From positions 1 to 11,152 of the forward strand of contig CADWAF010000799.1 in assembly GCA_902984215.1 (NCBI GenBank): a stretch of DNA of 11,152 nt, read 5' to 3'. Position numbers and translations under genes: made by a program. Origin of the DNA: Willaertia magna. Its lineage: Eukaryota > Heterolobosea > Eutetramitea > Acrasida > Naegleriidae. The notes beneath the pieces are model-generated. The model saw nothing but the letters and a program-made list of their open reading frames with translations. It was not told the DNA's origin and made no database searches. Below, one piece after another: positions 1-6,576 of this stretch (its first letter is position 1; every line of letters begins with the position of its first letter).

Positions 1-1
1 A

Positions 2-664
2 GATTCAGCACTTTCATCATTTTCAAAACAAGATTATAATTTATATATTAAACATTTACAACAAAAGAATACAATAAGAAAATGGCAATGTAGTTTTATA
101 TTTTCTTTATTTTTATTATTTTTAATTATTTTATGTTTTGTAATTGCATTTCTTTTATTTTATGTTTTACGTTCACCTTATGTTTATTTAGATCAAATAA
201 GTATTTCTAAAATACCAAGTCCATCACCAAATCCTTCAACTCCTAAGGTTATTGGTTTTGTATTAAATTTTAATGGAATTAATAATAATATTATAAATGT
301 AGAGGTTTTAGAAGTAGATATAAATAAGATTAGTATTAAAGATGTTTCTACACAAACATCTTATGAAATATTAGATAATCAACATACATGGAAGTTTATT
401 AATGATTCTATTGCTGTATTATCTAGTCCACAATCTAATAATTTTGTAATATCATTTGATTTGAATTTAGCTAATCAAGGATTAACAAATGATGTTATTG
501 TAAAGGTATCTGAATTAGTTGTTGGAAGTTTACAGTCAACCCATTTTATTCAATGGACATTTAATGGTTCTTTTAAAGTAAGAATTGGTAATTTATATAC
601 AAAGATTATTGAATTTCAAAAACAACAACAATATTATTTATCAACTCCATCTACTACGTCTTAA
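2..664 (+). CDS. Single-pass membrane protein, LEA_2/NDR1-like topology (5' partial)
   Basis: The frame is open from base 2 to the TAA at 662-664, giving 220 residues with no ATG, so the gene begins before the window. A short hydrophilic, Lys/Arg-containing segment (about residues 1-29, including IRKW) precedes a strong hydrophobic helix at about 31-56. A Pro/Ser linker follows (IPSPSPNPSTP, about 71-81), then a domain of about 130 residues rich in beta-prone stretches and Asn. One transmembrane helix near the N-terminus, followed by a beta-rich extracytoplasmic domain, resembles LEA_2/NDR1-like membrane proteins. That similarity is architectural and inferred; no diagnostic motif is present. 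The C-terminus is polar (QKQQQYYLSTPSTTS). The positive residues before the helix favour a cytosolic N-terminus. The coding nature is well supported by the long open frame and composition; the family is uncertain. Confidence 0.72.
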   Translation, partial: DSALSSFSKQDYNLYIKHLQQKNTIRKWQCSFIFSLFLLFLIILCFVIAFLLFYVLRSPYVYLDQISISKIPSPSPNPSTPKVIGFVLNFNGINNNIINVEVLEVDINKISIKDVSTQTSYEILDNQHTWKFINDSIAVLSSPQSNNFVISFDLNLANQGLTNDVIVKVSELVVGSLQSTHFIQWTFNGSFKVRIGNLYTKIIEFQKQQQYYLSTPSTTS

Positions 665-763
665 TACTTTTAGAATGTTATTAATAGCAATTAATAATAT
701 AAATTTAAAATAGATAAAATTAATGATTTAGTCAATTCATTATTAACAAATAAAAAAATTAGA

Positions 764-937
764 ATGAACGATAATAACAGTATGGATAGAGAAATTCTAA
801 AAGATATCAAGAGAGATATTATGACTAGACCAAATGTACAAAGTAAACAACGAGATCCAACAAAACAAGCTGGAGAAGATGTTAGTCCAAAACTATTAGA
901 TGACAATGACAGTATCTGGGATAAAGAAAAGAAATAA
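764..937 (+). CDS. Possible small hydrophilic protein (57 aa)
   Basis: An ATG at 764 opens a 57-residue frame ending in TAA at 935-937. The product is charged and soluble (begins MNDNNSMDREILKDIKRD, ends DDNDSIWDKEKK), with no signal peptide or membrane segment. I do not recognise it. The same frame stays open upstream to about 695 and still reads like protein (KINDLVNSLLTNKKIR before the Met), but without another ATG. The true gene may therefore start in an upstream exon; an AG at 712-713 could be a 3' splice site. It lies 99 nt after the membrane-protein gene on the same strand and is tail-to-tail with the next gene. The opposite strand here is also open (691-906), but it gives an implausible hydrophobic product with no ATG-defined domain. 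The short length keeps confidence low. Confidence 0.42.
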   Translation: MNDNNSMDREILKDIKRDIMTRPNVQSKQRDPTKQAGEDVSPKLLDDNDSIWDKEKK

Positions 938-998
938 ATGGTTTAACAAATTACTTGTTGCAATTTTACAATTGTGCTTTACAAAATTTTAAGTAGAA

Positions 999-1625
999 TT
1001 AATCACTGTCATGGGAAACAATCTTCATTCTTTCCGCCCTGCTCTTTGACATTCTACTGCTTAATGGAGGTGTACTCTTCTTATCTTGCTTCGTTTCTTT
1101 TGACTCAGTTTTGTCATTTCTTTGTGCTTTTTGCGAAAAAGACATTACTGCTGAATCCATATCCATGTCTTGCAATTTTTTGTAAATGTTAACATCCATG
1201 CTTGTACCTTCGTTACTCTTTTTTCTTGTTAAAGGAGAATTTGCAAGTACAGATTGACTTACTTCTTTCCATTCCTCCTCTAATATTTCAAGTTCTTCCT
1301 TATGAGCGTCTTTCCTCAAATCTAATAAACTAAACGCACTCAAATCCTTTCCATGCATCCCCCAAAAGTCAACATCACTCTTAAATAATTGTTGTTCAAA
1401 TTCTGTTGGTGGAGGTAAATTGGATTGAAAAATTGTTTCATCATCACTAGCTTGTTCTTCTATTGTGGGTAAAGATTTATTTACCTCTTTGTACATTGAG
1501 GAATAGTGATCCTTAAGGGTCTTTTTTGTTTGAACAGGCTCCTCCGATTTGCTAGAGGAAACAAAACTATATTTCTTCCAATCTAATAAGGCATACCTAG
1601 CTCTACAAATATTAGAAGTGAACAT
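999..1625 (-). CDS. Unrecognised hydrophilic protein (about 208 aa, start uncertain)
   Basis: The minus-strand frame ends in TAA at 999-1001. The first in-frame ATG reads from 1625 and gives 208 residues (begins MFTSNICRARYALLDWKKY). The protein is charged and rich in Ser, Lys and Glu. A Pro/acidic stretch (NLPPPTEFEQQLFKSDVDFW) is followed by an acidic helix (KEELEILEEEWKEVSQSVL) and a basic Ser-rich tail (SSRMSKSRAERMKIVSHDSD). There is no signal peptide, membrane helix or catalytic motif. It is probably a soluble regulatory or scaffolding protein, but no family is recognised. The frame continues upstream to 1730 without a stop, and a pyrimidine-rich stretch ending in CAG (1686-1688 on this strand) resembles a splice acceptor. 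The gene may therefore have an earlier exon, which would collide with the plus-strand PB1-like gene. GC is higher than in neighbouring genes. Confidence 0.62.
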   Translation of the reverse strand: MFTSNICRARYALLDWKKYSFVSSSKSEEPVQTKKTLKDHYSSMYKEVNKSLPTIEEQASDDETIFQSNLPPPTEFEQQLFKSDVDFWGMHGKDLSAFSLLDLRKDAHKEELEILEEEWKEVSQSVLANSPLTRKKSNEGTSMDVNIYKKLQDMDMDSAVMSFSQKAQRNDKTESKETKQDKKSTPPLSSRMSKSRAERMKIVSHDSD

Positions 1626-1679
1626 TGTATGATCAATATAACCTAGTTCCTTTTGATAGATTGTTTTCAAAAAGACTAG

Positions 1680-2189
1680 GTATTTCTGAAAGGCAAAAAG
1701 TATGATGAAATTCGTAAAATTTCCTTGCCGTTAAATTTTCAAGAATTTAAAAATCAAATTTATTTAAGTATTTTAAAAGATTTAAACAAGAGTGCTTCTT
1801 CCGAAGAAAAAGATAAACTTTATGATAGTGATTCTATTGTAATGTCAATCTTAGATGAAAAGAGAAAATTACAACAAGAATCAATTATTTTTAAATTTGA
1901 AAAGGAAGGAAATTGGAATAATGTTACAACTAATGAAGAATATCAATTATTTCTACAACAAGAAGAAAATTTAAAAATTAAAGTTGTTTACAAACAATCT
2001 TTATTTAAACAAAAGAAGAACAGTAAAAGTAAACAATCAAAATCTAATAATAATGATAGTTTACATCTTACTGTTAGTTTTGATTTTAAAGAATTTCAAA
2101 ATAAATTACAACAAAATGAACCAATAGTTAATAATGATGGAATTTTTAACTTTTGGAAAGAATCTAATTGTATTGAGACTAGAGCCTAG
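1680..2189 (+). CDS. PB1-like (ubiquitin-fold) domain protein, 5' end unresolved
   Basis: The frame is open from 1680, immediately after an in-frame TAG (1677-1679), to the TAG at 2187-2189, about 169 residues. There is no ATG before the domain. The N-terminal part reads like a PB1 domain: a first strand with conserved-type lysine (VFLKGKKYDEIRKISLP), a helix (FQEFKNQIYLSILKDL), a long polar insertion, then FKFEKEGNWNNVTTNEEYQLFLQ and a final strand LKIKVVYK. PB1 domains mediate dimerisation between signalling scaffolds, so an adaptor role is possible (inference). After the domain comes a Lys/Ser/Asn-rich linker (KQKKNSKSKQSKSNNN) and a short tail ending in NCIETRA. The coding-like frame reaches the ..ACTAG at 1675-1679, so that AG is a candidate 3' splice site with exon 1 further upstream. 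A TTG at 1725 would cut into the domain and is an unlikely start. Confidence 0.6.
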   Translation, partial: VFLKGKKYDEIRKISLPLNFQEFKNQIYLSILKDLNKSASSEEKDKLYDSDSIVMSILDEKRKLQQESIIFKFEKEGNWNNVTTNEEYQLFLQQEENLKIKVVYKQSLFKQKKNSKSKQSKSNNNDSLHLTVSFDFKEFQNKLQQNEPIVNNDGIFNFWKESNCIETRA

Positions 2190-2203
2190 GTCACTAATAC
2201 TAT

Positions 2204-2343
2204 TGTAAATACTTTTTTTTTGTAACCAATTCATTGGTTTTTTTTTGTAAATAGTTTTTATAATGAATGAATGAATTGTTATATTTGTGGGCTAAATGCC
2301 ATTGTAAATTTTTTTGCTAAGTTTACCCTAAATAATGTAAATA
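2204..2343 (+). promoter_or_regulatory. Cluster of TGTAAATA motifs in 3' flank of PB1-like gene
   Basis: TGTAAATA occurs at 2204-2211, 2246-2253 and 2336-2343, with the near-match TGTAAATT at 2303-2310, all within 155 nt after the stop codon at 2189. The same octamer recurs after the gene ending at 6566. UGUAAAUA matches the UGUAnAUA element bound by PUF (Pumilio) proteins. TGTAA is also the core of polyadenylation signals in some algae. Either role is an inference from position and sequence. Confidence 0.4.
2213..2250 (+). repeat. Inverted repeat flanked by duplicated T9-GTAA
   Basis: The arms AACCAAT (2224-2230) and ATTGGTT (2233-2239) are perfect inverted copies around a 2-nt centre. The 13-nt string T9GTAA occurs at 2213-2225 and again at 2238-2250, bracketing the palindrome. 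The element sits 24 nt past the stop of the PB1-like gene in the convergent spacer, so a 3'-end or transcription-boundary role is plausible but unproven. The core also contains CCAAT on both strands. Confidence 0.5.
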
Positions 2344-2390
2344 TAAAGATATTTCACTAATTGTTTTGTACAAGTTGTAATTCAATTACT

Positions 2391-2402
2391 ATCTCTAGAG
2401 AT
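2391..2402. repeat. Perfect 12-bp palindrome ATCTCTAGAGAT
   Basis: This is a perfect palindrome in the 273-nt spacer between the convergent PB1-like and Rho genes, 61 nt beyond the Rho stop codon. It is GC-richer than its surroundings. It could be a protein-binding site in a 3' region, but no function is visible. The rest of the spacer (2190-2462) is AT-rich and noncoding, with a TGAATGAATGAAT microsatellite near 2263-2276. Confidence 0.4.
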
Positions 2403-2462
2403 TATTGTTTAAAATAAGTTGATAATATCCATTAACACTTTAGTTAGTGGATAATAATTTAT

Positions 2463-3065
2463 TTACATCATTAAACACTTATCTTTATCTTTATGATTCT
2501 TTAAAGAAGGATCTTGAGCAAATATCCAAGCTCGAATTGCTTCATCAAAAACACTCTTAACATTAAATTGAGTTTTAGCACTACATTCAATATATTTTAC
2601 AGCTTTAATTTCATTCGCTAATTTCTCTCCTTGTTCTGTAGTTATTGCTGTTTTATTTTTCTCTGCTAATTTCTGAATGGTTGCTTTATCATCTCTTAAA
2701 TCACAACATGTTCCAACTAATATTATAGGTACACCCTTTCCATGTTGTGTACATTCTGGTACCCATTTAGCTTTAATATTTTGGAATGATGAAGGATTTG
2801 TTACAGAAAAACAAACTATAAATACAGATGTTCCAGGATAAGATAATGGTCTCAATCTATCATATTCTTCTTGACCAGCTGTATCCCATAGACCTAAAGT
2901 TAGAGTTTTACCATCTACCATTACATTGGCTGAATAGTTATCAAAAACTGTAGGAACATATTCTTCTGGGAAGTGATTTTTAGCATAGACATAAAGTAAA
3001 CAAGTCTTTCCTACTGCACCATCCCCCACAATAACACATTTGATATGTTGTGCTGCTTTACTCAT
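2463..3065 (-). CDS. Rho-family small GTPase, Rac-like
   Basis: This 200-residue GTPase is a GTP/GDP switch at membranes that should control actin and cell shape, as Rac proteins do. Visible motifs: P-loop GDGAVGKT (14-21, Gly16 equivalent to Rac Gly12); switch [11 protein letters not shown] (36-45) with the Mg-binding Thr39; switch [19 protein letters not shown] (61-77) with catalytic Gln65; the Rho insert region after DLRDD (about 125-142); and G5 as ECSAK (160-164). The C-terminus is KDKDKCLMM, a CAAX prenylation box; Met in the last position suggests farnesylation. The start is the ATG at 3065 and the stop is TAA. The G4 motif is TCCD (119-122) where Rac has TKxD and Cdc42 has TQxD, so the usual Lys is a Cys. 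Sequence around switch I and II is nearest to Rac. The gene is convergent with the PB1-like gene and divergent from the HD gene. No intron is seen. Confidence 0.96.
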   Translation of the reverse strand: MSKAAQHIKCVIVGDGAVGKTCLLYVYAKNHFPEEYVPTVFDNYSANVMVDGKTLTLGLWDTAGQEEYDRLRPLSYPGTSVFIVCFSVTNPSSFQNIKAKWVPECTQHGKGVPIILVGTCCDLRDDKATIQKLAEKNKTAITTEQGEKLANEIKAVKYIECSAKTQFNVKSVFDEAIRAWIFAQDPSLKNHKDKDKCLMM

Positions 3066-3459
3066 TATTGTTTAGTTAATTATGTTTAACAATGTGGAAT
3101 ATATTCCTTCTTTTTTTGTTTTAGTTGTCTTTTGATTCTTCTATTAGGATTTTATGAAAAATTACATGTGACAAGTGATATTAAAAAAGTAACATAAAAG
3201 CACACAGGTTGCCCAAAAACAAAATAAAAGCAAATTCAACAACCTCAAATAAAGAAGTAAGAATACGTTTTAAAAGATTTGCTCATTCAATTAGCAAGTG
3301 TTGCAATTAAACCCAGTCCTAAGCCAGTTCCAATACTCAAGAAGTGAAGAGAATAATAATGATACACAACAACAGAATCCACGATTAACAAATCCTTGTG
3401 GGATGATTGCAGTTATTTGTTTAAGGAAGACTCTAGGAGTTGTGGATTGGATCAAAAAA
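3066..3459. promoter_or_regulatory. Divergent intergenic region between Rho and HD genes
   Basis: About 394 nt separate the two divergent starts and should hold both promoters. A perfect palindrome GGAATATATTCC lies at 3096-3107, 30 nt upstream of the Rho ATG, with a TATA-like centre. The half nearer the HD gene (from about 3298) is less AT-rich and stays open in the HD frame from 3295. It contains an in-frame ATG at 3403 and a short out-of-frame upstream ORF from 3359 (9 codons). An AG at 3293-3294 could be a splice acceptor. I see no clear TATA box or other gene here. Confidence 0.5.
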
Positions 3460-4656
3460 ATGAAGGTTCTTTCAATAAGAGAAGAAGTTAAAAGTACAAA
3501 AATAATTGAATGCAAAGATAAAGAAATAATTTTAAAAATTATTGATCCAATATATGGTACTTTTGATTTTGAAAATGATTTAAGTTTTTCAAAATTATTA
3601 TATAAATTATTAAATAATTGTTTTGCCTTAAAAAGATTAAATAAAATTCATCAAGCCGGTGCGGTATGGCTTTGGAATAAAAATTTATTTAATGTGACAA
3701 GATTAGAACATTCTATTGGTGTAATGTTATTAATTAGAAAATTAAAACCAAGTGATTTGGAACAACAAATTGCTGGATTATTACATGACATTTCACATAC
3801 TGCATTTTCACATGTTATTGATTATGTTGTAAAAAATACAAAAGAAGATTTTCATGAAGAAATTGTAGAAACAATTTTAAAAGCAAAGAATTCTAAATTT
3901 ATTGGAAATGATATTGAATTGGATATTTCTATTGAAGATGTTTTAAAAGAATTTAAAATGGAACAAGTTATCACACATTTATTAGAAGAAAGTAATAATA
4001 AATATACTATTTTAGAAAAAGATATACCTAATCTCTGTGCTGACAGAATTGATTATACCTTAAGAGATCAATACATTTATGATTTATATAAATCATATAT
4101 TAATGATAAAAGTATTATATTTAATATTATAAACTCATTTGAATTATCATCAGATAAACAAAATGAATTTATAGTTTTTAAAGAAAAAAATTTAGGTTTA
4201 GCTTGTGAATTTACTCAAATGTTTAAATATGAAGTAGTTGACTTTTTTTCTAATTTGGAAAATTTATTTTCTAATGATTTATTTGCTAATATTTTAAGAT
4301 TAGCTTTACAAAATAATTTTATTGTAATGGATGATATTATTTGGGGATATGATGAATATGTTTTAAATAAAGTAATTGATAATAGAGATAAGTGTAAAGA
4401 AATGAATGAATTTTTAATGATATTTGATAAACATAATGAAAAACTTGATGAGATTGAAAATTATGTGAAAATTGTAAACAATAATGAAGAATATGACTTT
4501 ATTACCACTAGAAAATTAAGATTTGTTGATTTCTTAATCGAAAGAGAAAACCAAACCTTAACACATATTTCTTCTTTATCACCAAAAGCAAAACAACAAA
4601 GTGAACAAATGGGAAGTGTTTCCAAACAACAAACATATTTAAAAATTATCAAATAA
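3460..4656 (+). CDS. HD-domain metal-dependent phosphohydrolase (SAMHD1/COG1078-like)
   Basis: The protein has 398 residues from the ATG at 3460. The N-terminal DPIYG (29-33), followed by the CFALKRLNKIHQAG segment and RLEHSIGV, is the arrangement of SAMHD1-type and COG1078 HD phosphohydrolases, which hydrolyse dNTPs or other nucleotides. Likely metal ligands are His84 (RLEHS), His109-Asp110 (LLHDISH) and Asp195 or Asp198 (NLCADRIDY). FSH (His118) and FHEE (His132) supply further family histidines. So the H...HD...D set is complete and the enzyme is probably active; its substrate cannot be read from sequence. The C-terminal third is Lys/Asn/Asp-rich and ends in a polar tail. There is no SAM domain or membrane segment. 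The start at 3460 was chosen because AAAAAA precedes it, as in the neighbouring ligase gene, and third-position AT bias begins there. The in-frame ATG at 3403 (417 aa) is possible. Confidence 0.85.
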   Translation: MKVLSIREEVKSTKIIECKDKEIILKIIDPIYGTFDFENDLSFSKLLYKLLNNCFALKRLNKIHQAGAVWLWNKNLFNVTRLEHSIGVMLLIRKLKPSDLEQQIAGLLHDISHTAFSHVIDYVVKNTKEDFHEEIVETILKAKNSKFIGNDIELDISIEDVLKEFKMEQVITHLLEESNNKYTILEKDIPNLCADRIDYTLRDQYIYDLYKSYINDKSIIFNIINSFELSSDKQNEFIVFKEKNLGLACEFTQMFKYEVVDFFSNLENLFSNDLFANILRLALQNNFIVMDDIIWGYDEYVLNKVIDNRDKCKEMNEFLMIFDKHNEKLDEIENYVKIVNNNEEYDFITTRKLRFVDFLIERENQTLTHISSLSPKAKQQSEQMGSVSKQQTYLKIIK

Positions 4657-4712
4657 TAATCTAACAAATAAAACAATAAATGCATACATTCCCACAGTGA
4701 GCCTTCTTTTGC

Positions 4713-4750
4713 ATTCTTCTTCAAAGACTAATTAATGCTTGAAGAAGAAT
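4713..4750. repeat. 12-bp perfect inverted repeat upstream of succinyl-CoA ligase
   Basis: The arms ATTCTTCTTCAA (4713-4724) and TTGAAGAAGAAT (4739-4750) are exact inverted copies separated by 14 nt. The element lies in the 140-nt gap between the HD gene stop and the ligase ATG, 46 nt before that ATG. It could be a dyad transcription-factor site for the ligase gene, a hairpin in its 5' leader, or part of the HD gene's 3' end. The rest of the gap is A-rich noncoding sequence. Confidence 0.6.
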
Positions 4751-4796
4751 TAAATTATTGAAATTTAAAAAAATTATCCTAAAAAAATAAAAAAAA

Positions 4797-5990
4797 ATGA
4801 TGAAGAAAACCTTCTCTACAATTCTCCACAAATCCAAATCTACATCTTCTATCTCAATCCAATCTATTCAAAAGAGAAATCTTTTGTTAAATAAACATAC
4901 TAGAGTTATTTGCCAAGGTGTTACTGGTAAACAAGGTACTTTCCACACAAAACAAGCTATTGAATATGGAACCAAAATGGTTGGAGGTGTCCATCCACAA
5001 AAAGGAGGTACTAAACATCCAAATATTGATACTCTTCCAATCTTTGCATCAGTTAAAGATGCAAGAGTTGAAACTGGAGCAACTGCTAGTGTTATCTATG
5101 TTCCACCATCAGGTGCAGCTCAAGCAATCCATGAAAGTATTGATGCTGAAATGCCATTAATTGTTTGTATTACTGAAGGTATTCCACAACATGATATGTA
5201 AGTATTAATTTACATTAATTACTTATTTAATAATTATAGGTTATTAGTTAAACAACATTTACATGAAAAGAATTTAGAAATGTATAGAAAATATGGAGCA
5301 CCTCGTCAACTTGAATTAGAAAAAGATTTAGAGGAAGCTATTAAACCAAAGTATGGAGAAAGAGGTAATGCAGTATTAGGTGCAGGATCCGATGCAGAAT
5401 TATTCAAAAAGTTAGTTGCTAATGCACCTGAATATGCTAATGATTTACACATAAGGCTAATTGGTCCAAACTGTCCTGGTGTTATTAAACCAGAAGAATC
5501 AAAGATTGGTATTATGCCTGGATACATTCATAGAAAGGGAAAGATTGGTATTGTTTCACGTTCTGGTACTTTAACATATGAAGCTGTTTCTCAAACAACT
5601 GCTGTTAATTTAGGTCAAAGTACTTGTATTGGTATTGGTGGTGATCCATTCAATGGTACTAACTTTATTCAAGTTTTGGATTTATTCTTAAATGATCCAG
5701 AAACTGAAGGTATTATTATGATTGGTGAAATTGGTGGTCAAGCAGAAGAAGATGCCGCTGCATTCTTAAAGAACCATCCAATTAAGAAGCCAGTTGTTGG
5801 TTTTATTGCTGGTGTGACAGCTCCACCTGGACGTAGAATGGGTCATGCTGGTGCAGTCATTTCTGGAGGAAAGGGTGATGCTCCATCAAAGATTAAGGCT
5901 TTAGAGGAAGCAGGAGTTGTTGTTTCTAGATCTCCAGCACGTTTAGGTGAAACTATGAAACAAGTTATGGAGGATTGGAAAAAGAAATAA
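4797..5990 (+). CDS. Succinyl-CoA ligase [ADP/GDP-forming] subunit alpha, mitochondrial (2 exons)
   Basis: This is the alpha subunit of the TCA-cycle enzyme that interconverts succinyl-CoA and succinate with nucleotide phosphorylation; it should pair with a beta subunit in the mitochondrion. The exons are 4797-5197 and 5240-5990, and the spliced product has 383 residues. Residues 1 to about 33 are basic and Ser/Thr-rich ([18 protein letters not shown]), typical of a mitochondrial presequence. The CoA-binding Rossmann part shows [30 protein letters not shown] and [24 protein letters not shown] (from 206), [13 protein letters not shown] (Glu297) and [16 protein letters not shown] follow, with the phosphorylated His at 336. 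Between HDMLLVK (132-138) and RLIGP (206) lie about 71 residues where homologues have about 13, an insertion of roughly 58 that is in frame and coding-like. The start is the first of two adjacent ATGs after an A-run. Confidence 0.95.
5198..5239 (+). other. Spliceosomal intron, 42 nt, in succinyl-CoA ligase alpha
   Basis: The donor is GTAAGT (5198-5203) and the acceptor is AATTATAG (ends 5239). Without splicing, translation stops at the TAA formed by bases 5199-5201. Removal joins GAT-AT to G-TTA and restores HDMLLVKQHL, matching the family's HDM-x-VK segment. The intron is phase 2, about 90% A+T and very short. It is the only clear intron in the window. Confidence 0.92.
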
Positions 5991-6239
5991 TTTTAATAAT
6001 TAAAATAAGGTAAATTTTGTTTGTAAACTCTTGAAATGGTTTTTTTGCCCTCACTTATCTCATCACATTTCTATCCAATACTTTTATGCTGTCAAAACTG
6101 TAGCTGTTGAATATATTCGTAGACTAGCTATAAAAGACTCTTTCAACTCCAACTTCTTTCTTATTTAATTCCATTGGTACGTATTGTTGTCTTTTCTCCA
6201 ACAAAACACTCAAAAAAAAGAAAACAGTGAGAAACAACA
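5991..6239 (+). promoter_or_regulatory. Spacer with TATA-box candidate upstream of N/Q-rich gene
   Basis: TATAAAAG at 6129-6136 lies 104 nt upstream of the ATG at 6240, a plausible TATA box with a pyrimidine-rich stretch just downstream. CCATTGG at 6171-6177 holds a reversed CCAAT-like element. A GTACGT at 6177 and an AAAACAG ending at 6227 could bound a 5'-leader intron, but the pyrimidine tract is weak. The first part of the spacer is the 3' flank of the ligase gene and includes TTTGTAAAC near 6020. Confidence 0.4.
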
Positions 6240-6566
6240 ATGAGCAATAACACTAATAACGAATTTAATTTTGATACATTTAACGTAAACACAAATAATA
6301 CTAATAGTCAACAACCATCTCAGACAAAAACTGACTTGGATAATTTCTTTTCAGGCTCTCCTCAAGTACCTTTAAATAATACAATTACTACCAGTAGCAC
6401 CAGCACAAACAATAATTCTTCTTCAGGTCTTGGTTTTATGGATGATTTTATTATGGGCGAAAGTGGATGGTCTGAAAAACATAAGGATCAACCATTGCCT
6501 TATCAATCTCAACAATCAGATGATAAAATTAATAGTGTTTTAGAAGCATTCGATCAAAAACAATAA
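6240..6566 (+). CDS. Small Asn/Gln/Ser/Thr-rich protein with DxF and FxDxF peptides
   Basis: The protein has 108 residues from an ATG in A-rich context, with TAA at 6564-6566. It is largely disordered in appearance: Asn/Thr/Gln-rich (3-30), a Ser/Thr/Asn tract (46-62), and a polar tail. Less biased islands stand out: FNFDTF (9-14), DLDNFF (32-37), GLGFMDDFIMGESGW (63-77) and a short C-terminal helix-like segment INSVLEAF (97-104). FMDDF (66-70) fits the FxDxF pattern, and DTF (12-14) and DNF (34-36) fit DxF. These are peptides known to bind the AP2 alpha-adaptin ear in endocytic accessory proteins. A role as an adaptor-binding protein is therefore a testable guess, since DxF matches are short. 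No domain or membrane segment is seen and the family is not recognised. The gene is convergent with the CSB gene, 61 nt away. Confidence 0.75.
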   Translation: MSNNTNNEFNFDTFNVNTNNTNSQQPSQTKTDLDNFFSGSPQVPLNNTITTSSTSTNNNSSSGLGFMDDFIMGESGWSEKHKDQPLPYQSQQSDDKINSVLEAFDQKQ

Positions 6567-6576
6567 ATGATACCCT

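Noticed and set aside
691..906. Minus-strand open frame of 71 codons with hydrophobic product
   Set aside because: It is antisense to the small plus-strand gene; its hydrophobic composition is what AT-rich antisense of polar codons gives, and no domain is visible.
974..1192. Plus-strand open frame antisense to the 999-1625 gene
   Set aside because: It is Cys/Phe/Leu-rich with no motif and is the mirror of a better-supported charged protein.
4918..5160. Alternative plus-strand frame inside succinyl-CoA ligase
   Set aside because: It is fully within a confidently identified enzyme exon in another frame, with no similarity of its own.
5306..5527. Minus-strand frame antisense to the ligase insertion
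   Set aside because: The sense strand continues smoothly into conserved ligase motifs; the antisense product has no recognisable features.
5991..6005. TTTTAATAATTAAAA palindrome after the ligase stop
   Set aside because: It is pure A/T with a 1-nt centre; such symmetry is expected by chance in this composition.
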